NCBI GenBank assembly: GCA_031213475.1
Contig: JARUPZ010000034.1
Span: 3,867,114-3,931,113 of the forward strand
Direction of reading: 5' to 3'
Origin: Nereocystis luetkeana
Lineage: Eukaryota; Sar; Phaeophyceae; Laminariales; Laminariaceae
DNA length: 64,000 nucleotides
Part shown: positions 56,128 to 64,000 of the stretch, piece by piece
Position numbering within the stretch: the first letter of the stretch is position 1
Layout: each line of letters starts with the position of its first letter
Translations under genes and position numbers: made by a program
The notes under the pieces: generated by a model
Told to the model about the DNA's origin: nothing
Databases searched by the model: none
Seen by the model: only the letters and a program-made list of their open reading frames with translations

Positions 56128-56175
56128 AATGTGTAGGGTTGTAGGGGTGGGGGAGGGGCTAAGGTTAAGGTTTAG
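56128..56175 (+). repeat. Telomere-like tract
   Basis: GTAGGGTTGTAGGGGTGG...GGCTAAGGTTAAGGTTTAG, orthologous to 24628-24672. Confidence 0.55.
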
Positions 56176-56394
56176 AGTCGCGTGAATTCAATCATTTTGC
56201 CGAAACCGGACGAAATCGTACACCCTTCCCGAAAGTATGCATCAAAAACACAGAATACAATTATTGACATATACGTATCATACTTAACAAAGCGGTTTTG
56301 TTTTTGCCACGGACAGGCATTCACGGCAGCGCATGTTTCCTCCCAATGTAGAACGTTTTTTAATCCAACTTTGATTCTCCCAAGTCCTGGAAAA

Positions 56395-56565
56395 TATGCC
56401 TGTTGCTGTGCTGTTGCTATTACGAATATCTGCTGTTACACAACATGCGTTGCCGAGAAGGAATAACGAAACTAAGGCATATCTCAGAATTATATGGTTT
56501 CCTTCCAAAATGGTTGACTTGAACCTGTCATGGACTAGAGAATGCTGGTGAGCCCTCGTGAGAAA
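56395..56565 (-). other. Conserved block downstream of cyclin exon B
   Basis: The partner of 24890-25060. In B the minus-strand frame reads ILEGNHIILRYALVSLFLLG then NACCVTADI. This could be a small exon of the same gene or a conserved non-coding element. Confidence 0.4.
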
Positions 56566-56806
56566 CAACATCCAAGAACAAAAGTAGCAACAGCACCAGT
56601 AGCAAGGGCAGTGGAGAGCTTGAGCTTCATTTTTACCATTCCGCCGAAGGATAAATAAAAAAAGCAACCAAAGCAACAGCCTCAAAAACAGACTGACAAC
56701 AACAAAAAGACGGCTGCTCAAACACCAACAAAGAACAACTACGTACGTGCAATAAAGAGGGCCAACACCAAAATAGCAACAGCAACAACAACACAATGTC
56801 TCTCAC

Positions 56807-58249
56807 CCTTGTTCGCGCTTCGGATATCCTCTGCTGCCGGCCCCTGCTCGAGCTCGGCGGTGGTGTCAGATCTTCTGTATCATACTCGGTGCTGTCTCCA
56901 CGGTTGAACCTTTCATTGACCCAGACTGCGGATCCACCGCCGCCCCCACCTCCACCCCCCCCACCACAACCCCTACCTCCACCTCCACCTCCGCGTTCGT
57001 TGGCGCGACTTGCATCGCTGCCGCCGCCGCCACCGTAGCAGCGGCCTCCCGCAACCCTGCCCTTTCCAGCGCGGGCCGGCTTAGCGGCCGGAGCGCGGCT
57101 CAAAATCCCGGGGTTGTTCTCCCGGAGCACCCGGCAGAGGGGCATGGCGTTGTTGTCCGAAATACCGATTGGGCATCCGGCAGCCCGGCAGACCGTGTCG
57201 GCAGCTTGGGCGCCGTGTTCGCTGTACACCGCAAGCTCGAGAGCCGCAGCGGCCATCTTCGAAGGCGTGGCGACCGCGAGGTACCCGGCCCTCAGCCACC
57301 TCAAGGAGGCTTTCGCCGCGCATTCACCGATGCTAACGGTCTGGTCTTCGAGCAGCGCCCCCTCTGACACAGCGCGGGCGATGAAGTGGAAAAGAAAGGT
57401 AAAAGGTGTCTCCGGGAGAACGGAGAATTGTACGCTGTTGCAGAAACGCCACTCCAGGCGTTCAACGGCTTTTGATACTCGGCTGCATTCGTCCCTTTCC
57501 CATATGCCGCAGGCGTACAGCAGACGGCGCAGGAGGGTCCCCTGCCCAAAGCACTCGTCCAGCTTCAACGCCATGTAAATGCAGACAGCCGGGATAAGGT
57601 TTTCGTCGCATAGGTGTGGAAGCTCTTCGTCTTCGCCGCTACCATCGTGGCCACCACCGCCACTACCACCACCAACAAGACTGCCACCGCCATCACTCCA
57701 ACCAGCCAAACCACCATCATCGGCACCACTTCCACCACCCCAACCCTCCCAACCCCCATCACCGCCAGTAGCATCCCCACTGTCACCACCGTTGCCTCCA
57801 CCACCACCACCACCCCAGACTCTGCCGCCACCACCGCCACCAACACCACCACCATCGCCACCGCTACCACCCCAGCCACCACGACCACCTCTCCCAGCGC
57901 CACCCCGACCGCCACTCTCACCACCACCACCACCGCCCGTCGGGGATACCAAAGCACCGTAGCACCTCCCCACGTTCACGTAGATAGACGTGATCGCATC
58001 CAACGTGGCTTCGTGGGGTATGTAAAACCCTCCTTCCGCGGCCAGCCGGTTCAGGATCCCATCCACCTTCGAGAGTAGCGCTTCCAGCGGTACGGGTGAC
58101 AACACTTGGAACCCCCGCTGAATAACGGGGTAGTCAATTTCTTGCTTCGAAAAAGCGTGCTTCAGCAGAACGTCGACCTCCGGGGTGGCGAGGTTAACCG
58201 TCCCGACTAAGTTCTTAGCGCCAGGGTAGACCTTTTTGTCGAGTGGTTC
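56807..58249 (-). CDS. Cyclin-box protein, copy B (internal exon)
   Basis: 481 codons between CCCTAAG|GAACC (58250) and AGG|GTGAGA (56806), both phase 0 and aligned to copy A. The exon begins EPLDKKVYPGAKNLVGTVNL. Seen: YVNVGRCYGALVSP, a ~105-residue Gly/Asp-rich insertion (longer than in A), LIPAVCVYMALKLDECFGQG, AVERLEWRFCNSVQFSVLPE, TPFTFLFHFIARAVSEGALL, ALRWLRAGYL, MAAAALELAVYSEHGAQAAD, VCRAAGCPIGIS and a Gly-rich tail. Cyclin residues including Lys/Asp-Glu of ALKLDE are kept, and differences from A are mostly conservative or confined to Gly tracts, which suggests both copies stayed under selection. Role as in copy A: a divergent cyclin, CDK partner unknown. The Leu/Phe-rich frame past 56806 (to 56633) is read-through into intron. 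No start ATG in this block. Confidence 0.75.
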
Positions 58250-58284
58250 CTTAGGGAATAGGGGGGCGGGACGGGGTACATGCA

Positions 58285-58720
58285 GAAAGGGAGAGAGAGA
58301 TAGAGAGAGAGCTAAGAGAGAGATGGACAGAAAGAGTCAGAGACATGGACAGAAAGAGACTGAGAGATAGATGTATAGATACATAGAAAGGAACATAGAC
58401 ATAAATATATTAATAGATAGATGGATAGCTATCTAGAGATATCAAGATACATCTACACATATCTAGATAGATAGACAGAGAGATATGTCAAGATATATCT
58501 AGATAGGTAGATAAAGAGATATATCAAGATACATCTAGATAGATAGAAACAGTACGGTAGATACAAGAGATACCATATACATATCCATAGGCAGGTAGGT
58601 AGATAGATAGATAGAAATATAGATAGCTAGACACACAGGTAAATATGTGTAGATGGATAGATAGACCGATATATAGAACAGATGAATACGAAGTACATCC
58701 GAATATATAGAGAGAGATGG
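58285..58720. repeat. GATA/GAGA microsatellite region
   Basis: Over 400 bases of GAGAGA, AGATAGAT, ATATCTAGATAG and GATACAT units just upstream of cyclin exon B. Absent from A. Confidence 0.93.
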
Positions 58721-58899
58721 GGAGAGCCGAATTTCGTTCGATATTTTACGATGATGATGATCGAAGCGCAAACAGTTAATACGTTTGAAAGAACAAACAC
58801 ATTAACCGGCCGCCCCGGCGGATCAACGGTATCTTCGTGGCATCAGTAGTTTTGTCACCTTGAGGCTTGAAGTCAAACTGCCGATGCAAATAGTTTCCG

Positions 58900-59410
58900 G
58901 GATGATCAAATTGAAGCAGTCACGGCTCTGCTATTGACGTAGGCACGACTCTGTGTTTGAAGTAGGACACGAATCTACGGTTGAATTATACACGATAATA
59001 TGGTTGAAGAAGACACGAATGGTTGAAGTAAGTAGAGCACGACTCTATAGTTGAAATATCCACGGCTCCACGGCTGAAGTAAACAAGATTGTATGTCGAA
59101 GTAGACACGACCCTGCGCTCGAAGTAGGCACGACCATGCAGCAGTTGAAGTAGACGTAACTCTACGGTTGAGGTAGAGTCGAAGTAGTCACGACGCTATG
59201 GTTGCAGTAGACACGAGTGTAGGTCCGAAGTAGACACGAGTGTATGGTTGAAATATGCATCAGTCTATAGTTTGAAGTATGCACGACTCTGTTGTTAACG
59301 TAGATACGACTCTATGGCTGAGCACGTAGACACGAGTCTATTGTTGACCCAATCGCGAGCCTATTGGTCAAGTAGAAACGGCTTTATAGTCACAATGGTT
59401 GACACAACTC
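58900..59410 (+). repeat. GAAGTAGACACGA minisatellite
   Basis: ~35 bp units (G/A)TTGAAGTAGACACGA(C/G)T(C/G)TA, the B counterpart of 28270-28660. Confidence 0.87.
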
Positions 59411-59649
59411 TTATGCTTGAAGTACACAAACCCAGCGATAACCCCAAAAATACAACTCGAATATAAACATAGGCGAGTGCGCAGGAATTAACCTCAAGCC
59501 CGTAAGACCTGCACGGCATAGTTTTTGGGCACAAAATCCTCAGACTTAATGAGAGATCTTGTTTGCAGTAGAAAAGAGGGTCCAATTTTGTACCGCCAAC
59601 ACGAGCCGAAAACGAAACGCAAGGATCGTTGGAGGCTAGAAGACTCGCA

Positions 59650-59790
59650 CGACAAAACGGACGTCAAGGACATTTGGGAACACGTCGTAGATGCCAAGGA
59701 CCGTTGGGGACACACAGACGTCAAGGACCGTTGGGGGCACACAGACGTCAGGGACCATTGGAAACACACTAACGTAGAGGTTCAGAAAGC
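59650..59790 (+). repeat. 27 bp KDRW-type minisatellite
   Basis: GACGTCAAGGACCGTTGGGG units in frame as KDRWGHTDV. Partner of 28950-29085. Confidence 0.82.
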
Positions 59791-60379
59791 CAGGACAACG
59801 GCAGCACTCCATGGAGTTCAATATCGTATTGTGTGTCGTATTGGTGATCATGTGGCAGCAGGCTAAAACTCTACAGATCCATCGGCAGGACGATAATTTA
59901 TTGAAAGGACGACAGCCCAAAACAATCGCATGTGTTCTGACCTCCGACAACTCATACAGTAGTGCTCTGTTCGTTGTTGTATCTATAGTGTACGTTGTTG
60001 CTTCGTGGGACGTGCGGTATGTATGCTCTCATCTCGTTTAGCTCTAAAGATGGTGGGGTTGGCGTTGGTCGGGTCTGACGTCCGATGGGCGGATGGGTCA
60101 GTGTTCTGTACGCTATAAAACGGTGGACCTACGCAAGTACGCCGTAAAACGGTACAAATCTGTAGGGTGTGCGTCGTCAGATCACCGCACAGCAGTGGTG
60201 CCTCGGCGCCTAGGCCAACGAGCGTTGCCTGTATAAAGTGCTCTCTGCTTCGGCATAGCCCTGCAAAACGGCAAGTGGCGAAGATAACCCACGTTATACC
60301 GTTTTTTGGCCAACCTCCAAGCTTTTCATAGACCGTGTTGAAAAATATCGCTGCTATCGTAGGAGATCAAGTATGAAAG

Positions 60380-61470
60380 AGTAAGATTATCCAGTATCCA
60401 TATCGGGATTCAGTTTTTTGCACCAGTGAATGATGACTATATTCCTGGTGACTACCTGGTATTATGAATACCAGGGACGGTAGTTACCACGATTCAGAGC
60501 TGTGACGTACCGGTAATAATCCCTTGTAGCTGAAAATCATGGCCGCTCGCCATTACCGCTACCGGAAATATCGGCAAGGCTTTTAAATTCGGGGAATGCA
60601 CCCTTATCCGCCCGGTCAAGAATAATGACACAATCCCTACCGGACACGCCTCTGTTGTGTGTCACCTGTGCGCGCTACGTAGTCTGGCGACGTAGAGAGT
60701 AGAGAGCTAGAGCTACGAAGAGAAAAAAAAAAAGCAGGGATTTCCTGTGTATATGTACGCGGTTTCACCAAGGTTTTTTCAACAAACAAATTATCGCGAA
60801 AAATATTACGAAACCTCATCCGAGTACAGGGTTCAATACACCGGTGATTACCTCGTACCGGTAGTCACCATCCCTAGTGAATACCGCTGTACCCGATATC
60901 GTATATAATAAATGTTGTTCTTGCACCATCCCACAATGTGTAGAATGAGCTTCAGCACGTTGTTGTCGAAGTATAACAGGCACACAGCAATACAGGGCAG
61001 TGGTAGATGTTTTGTCTTTATAGACGAAATTCATTTTTTTTTGCGGAACACATATATTTTCTCTTTGGGCCGACTTGTCTTCTCTCGCGCTCTCGGCCGC
61101 GTGGCACGATTTATCTTCCCATTTATTTTATTCGCCCCTGGTCATACGACTACGCCCATGCATGATATCGATTATCTTATCGAGTACACCCCCCCCCCCC
61201 CCCCTGTTTTCTCTCTCCCTTCTACTAAGGGTCATTCTTATCGGAGAGCTTTTTCCCATAATTTCCATGTTTTTTTTGCGCAATTTTTTTATCTTCCAGA
61301 TTTTCCTGATTTCGTTTTTCCAAATATGTGAAATTTAACAAACCTTGTTTTTTTTTCCTTCAGGAGGATTTTACGACTACAGAACGCCTACGTACCTTGA
61401 TACGTATCTCCAATTATTTCCAATCTTTGGAAGTTCTAGGAAAAAAGCTCTCCGATAAGAACGAGCCCAA
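60380..61470. other. No gene recognised
   Basis: GGTGACTACCTGGTATTATG near 60446 is partly mirrored at 60835-60890 (GATTACCTCGTACCGGTAGTCACC), suggesting an imperfect inverted pair ~400 bp apart. An inverted poly-C/GTACTC repeat copy lies at 61135-61205. Confidence 0.45.
61135..61205 (-). repeat. Poly-G/GTACTC repeat, minus copy
   Basis: GTCATACGACTACGCCCATG, ATCGAGTACACCC and a C run: the inverted complement of the 22945 type. Confidence 0.75.
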
Positions 61471-61475
61471 GAGTC

Positions 61476-61555
61476 GTGACTCAGATCCGGGACCACATAG
61501 CAAGCTCACCCCCCTCGCTCCCCACTACGGTTCGTGCCTTCATTTGGAACACTAG
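61476..61555 (+). repeat. CAGATCCGGG family copy
   Basis: ACTCAGATCCGGGACCACATA, CACTACGGTTCGTGCCTTC. The first of two copies within 400 bp. Confidence 0.75.
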
Positions 61556-61689
61556 GCCCCACACCCTCGGCAGCGCACGCTTTGCCTTGCTTGACATGTC
61601 TCCTGACGTCTTCGGCTGGTACTTTTTCACGCTGGTATATATTCATCCCCCTTCCCATTGATTATATTTCGCCCTTTTTTTCTGCCCCT

Positions 61690-61850
61690 CCTATTAATAG
61701 TCGCAACTCATATCCGGGGTCACATAGCAGGCTCACCCCCCCCCCCCCCCCCCCCTCCCCTCTCCACTACGGTTCTTGCCTTGGAAGGCATTTTTATCGC
61801 GGGTAGTTCTTCAGCCCTGTGGTCCCTCGTCGATTCACGTCGATACTGGC
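61690..61850 (+). repeat. CAGATCCGGG family copy, fuller
   Basis: AACTCATATCCGGGGTCACA, a C20 run, CTACGGTTCTTGCCTTGGAAGG, TTTTATCGCGGGTAG and CTCGTCGATTCACG. Inverted homologue of 4795-4935. Confidence 0.78.
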
Positions 61851-62281
61851 ACCGGAAACACTTTGATTTGGCGTGGTTAGACACCAATTTCGTCATGTAC
61901 ATTGTCAGATGCGATATTACTAGACGGCGAGGTGTTGGATGCATATAGCCTAAGTAGTGTTGCGCGTGCGTTCTTGGAGGCATGCCGTTCATAATTTCCG
62001 AGCAAGTGAGCATCGTGGGCTTCGATGTGTTGGAACTTGTTGCAGTGTTGTGCGTGCGCTCTTGGAGACATGTCGTTGCTGCTTCCGAGCAATCGATGAG
62101 GTATGTGGAGTGTGGAATTGTAGTTGGCAAATGGAATAGTAATACTATATATTGGGGATTTGTTGGAGCGTGGGCTTTTGGCGGCTTCGACACACAACGT
62201 GTTACATTGTTGATACGGGTCCATGAAAAGATATCCCGAGACCCCCCTGTTTACCCATTTTCGAGGGCCAGACAAGAGGGG

Positions 62282-62445
62282 GGGGGGGGACTCATTTGTT
62301 ACTCGCCTTAGTCCTTTCACCATTGACCACGCATCCCTCTCAAGGCGTCAGTGGGGGGAGAGGGGGGCGTACTCATTTGTTGCTTGCCTTAGACATATGG
62401 CCATTGACCACGCACCCCTTTCGAGATATCAAGGGGGGGGGGGGT
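62282..62445 (+). repeat. Poly-G/GTACTC repeat, two tandem copies
   Basis: Two head-to-tail units: G run, (A/G)(C/G).(G)ACTCATTTGTT(A/G)CT(C/T)GCC, CCATTGACCACGCA(T/C)CCC. A further G12 tract follows at 62431. Confidence 0.85.
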
Positions 62446-62710
62446 CACTAAAACCAAGCGAGATGTAAATATGAAAAAAAGTCGCTTTCCGTAATTTTGT
62501 CCTTAAATCTCATCAAACTGTTTTTTTTTCTTCATTTTGGCACTGGGAAGGAGTGTAGGTCGTTTTCTCTTTTCGGTCGAGCCCCCAACTACTATTGGTT
62601 TTTCGGCGAGGTGTCGTTGTGAAGGCTCGTTGGGTTCTTTGATGCCAAGTCTATGTACGGTGTTACGCGATCTCTCGAGGTTTACCAACCAAGCCGATGA
62701 ATTACCGTAT

Positions 62711-62819
62711 GATTACGGGGGACCATAGTTAATAGGACCTATGGTCCACATAAAAATCTATATATTTAACCATTAGTACTAACAATATTTAATTCTATTA
62801 ACTACCGTCCCCCGTAATA
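62711..62819. mobile_element. MITE, TTACGGGGG family
   Basis: 109 bp, GATTACGGGGGACC ... GTCCCCCGTAATA. Right arm slightly decayed (ATTCTATTAACTACC). Confidence 0.92.
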
Positions 62820-63012
62820 AAGGTAACCACAACTTGCCACAACTGACCCCGTACGGCGCTATAAGCTACCTGGTACCAGCCACTATCATCGCTTGTCAAG
62901 GTTCACTCGCTCCAGGGTTCTGCCGTGTCAACTTTCTCTGCAGTTTTCGGTGTTATTTTGTTCAGATTGTTTGAACCGCGCCGGTGAACTACCGGCTTAA
63001 TGAAAAAAACGT

Positions 63013-63123
63013 CATCATGGGGGACCATAGTAAATAGGACCTACGGCACACACACAAAAACTTATATATGTCGCTATTTTTACGAACACTATTTGGTCCT
63101 ACTTACTATGGCCCCCCGCAATA
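63013..63123. mobile_element. MITE, TTACGGGGG family, decayed tip
   Basis: CATCATGGGGGACCATAGTA ... CTATGGCCCCCCGCAATA. The left tip is mutated and the right tip is of the CGCAATA subtype. Confidence 0.88.
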
Positions 63124-63201
63124 GTATGCCTTTTTACGTAGTGATAGTGTTTTCGGTGTTTTCGACCGCCATGCTAGCGGTTGTGTTAAATTCTGAGGCG
63201 G

Positions 63202-63216
63202 TAACCCTAACCCTAA
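63202..63216 (-). repeat. Short telomere-like CCCTAACCCTAA
   Basis: AACCCTAACCCTAAA only; too short to mean a chromosome end. Confidence 0.45.
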
Positions 63217-63219
63217 AAG

Positions 63220-64000
63220 TACGTTACATAGTATTATATGTCCACTACGGCCAAAAAGGGACGGTCTTGGATTCGCGTCACTGAGCGGGTGGCGTCATCC
63301 GCATAACCTTGTACGAGCACGTACGTATATTCTGCAGGTGAGATGGAGCGGACCGAGTGGGCTACGTAGTGCGATGGGGCGGCCATGGAGAACGCCAGCA
63401 GGACGGTACACGGAGACCCACGACCGGCGCGCGCCCCACGAGAACAGCAACCATCATTTTTTCCCTCAGTTTTTTACGAGTCCGCGGTATTAATACTGTA
63501 CCTGGTACCTGGTAGTACGTACTGGTACCTGTTATTTATCGGTACGTCACTGGTCTTCGTAGTGAAGGCAAAGTTGTATACCCTTCATGGGAAACGCCCC
63601 CCGGAAAATGATCAGGGGCGTGGTATGACAGCTGTGCTACACCTTGCCAAGACAGTCCGGGAAAACGTGGCGATCATTGACATTCGCAAGGGGGATTTTG
63701 GTTGTATTGCTCTTTTTTCACTGCATGCCCGCCAGTCGTGACTCTGACAGCACCCCAGACAGCAGGTGTGTCCCTCTCGACTACCACCGTGTGTTTCGTG
63801 AGGTGCAGGCAGCACTCCAGACAGTAACCGCCGTAGTCAGTCGTAGCCACGAGTTGGGTAGTTGTGGGAACGGGGGAGCCCTATATGCTGTATAATAGTG
63901 GTTGAGTGTATACCCGCGGCCATGTTCAGTTTGCACATTGAGCAGAGGGAATGTTGAACCCTATGCGCGACATAAAGGCACGTACCGGGGGGGGGAAGGG
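63220..64000. other. No gene recognised
   Basis: Several overlapping frames on both strands (for example 63385-63741 plus, with a hydrophobic LVPGSTYWYLLFIGTSLVFV stretch partly made by TACCTGGTA repeats at 63499-63514). No family recognised. The window ends in a G run. Confidence 0.4.

Larger units (their letters stand above)
52632..56806 (-). other. Proposed giant intron joining cyclin exon B to coiled-coil exon B
   Basis: It begins GTGAGA (56806 downward) and ends with CACTAATAAATATCGTTTAG at 52632, including a branch-point-like CTAAT. Both flanking exons are in phase 0 at the junction. In A the equivalent is 25270-21554. It is filled by the ~145 bp array and dispersed repeats. An inference from edges and phase only. 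Confidence 0.4.
47800..60380 (+). repeat. Segmental duplicon B
   Basis: Diverged direct copy of 16690-29770. It lacks the MITE at 16747 and the CAG/CTG duplication, and has its own insertions: tRNA-like repeats at 54.9-55.25 kb and a GATA-type microsatellite at 58.3-58.7 kb. Confidence 0.9.
776..63514. repeat. Dispersed 9-mer TACC(A/T)GGTA, 27 copies
   Basis: Exact copies start at 776, 2330, 4098, 4980, 5036, 6582, 10065, 10709, 13933, 14579, 14787, 17674, 19309, 23645, 32765, 34083, 36671, 36848, 37565, 40197, 53487, 55583, 55590, 60453, 62867, 63499 and 63506 (found by eye). Near-variants occur too, such as TACCTGGTG at 6153 and 21501. Random expectation for both forms in 64 kb is about 0.5. 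Inside MITE copies the motif is an insertion of CCAGG plus one extra TA. Inference: footprints of an excised TA-target transposon. Confidence 0.85.

Noticed and set aside
63202..63216. Chromosome end near the right edge
   Set aside because: Only two telomere-like units, followed by ordinary sequence.

Overview
The window looks like nuclear DNA of a eukaryote. It is gene-poor and packed with repeats: microsatellites, minisatellites, satellite-like arrays, short terminal-inverted-repeat elements with TA target duplications, tRNA-like elements with pol III A/B boxes, and short telomere-like TTAGGG/TTTAGGG tracts. The few convincing coding blocks have splice-site-like edges rather than start codons. 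There is no bacterial operon logic. Gly-rich expansions inside a cyclin fold, long poly-G/poly-C runs and low gene density would suit an alga or other protist (a brown alga or stramenopile is a guess), but the sequence does not prove a lineage.

Layout. 0-16 kb is a mosaic of dispersed repeats: a minisatellite, many copies of one ~110 bp MITE family (inner end TTACGGGGGACCATAG), a second palindromic family (core GCAGTCCCGTTTTGGGG), a 2.5 kb interval between inverted repeats, and several tandem arrays (122 bp, ~140 bp, 64 bp). 16.7-29.8 kb (duplicon A) and 47.8-60.4 kb (duplicon B) are two diverged copies, in direct orientation, of one ~13 kb segment. Between them lie nested insertions (31.4-32.6 kb), a foldback family (33.9-36.8 kb), a weak coding relic (37.6-38.4 kb), a possible retroelement relic (42.5-43.2 kb), a 0.7 kb inverted-repeat element (45.0-45.7 kb) and an eight-unit ~171 bp array (45.7-47.4 kb). 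60.4-64 kb returns to dispersed repeats and two more MITEs.

Genes. Each duplicon carries, on the minus strand, a cyclin-box exon (A 25271-26647; B 56807-58249) and 3.7-4.2 kb downstream a repeat-modular, Gly/Ala-rich exon with a Gln/Arg/Leu-rich coiled-coil C-terminus (A 19829-21553; B 50781-52631). All four blocks begin directly after an in-frame AG that looks like a splice acceptor. Both cyclin blocks end at a conserved GGTGAGA donor in phase 0. The simplest reading is one gene per duplicon, whose cyclin exon is spliced over a giant intron filled with a ~145 bp tandem array to the coiled-coil exon. Two separate genes remain possible. The first exon with the start Met was not found. Copy A has a 5 bp indel that truncates its C-terminus.

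The most unexpected signal is a 9-mer, TACC(A/T)GGTA, found at 27 places (about 0.5 expected by chance). In several MITE copies it is a clean 7 bp insertion at a TA dinucleotide, as expected for excision footprints of a TA-target DNA transposon.
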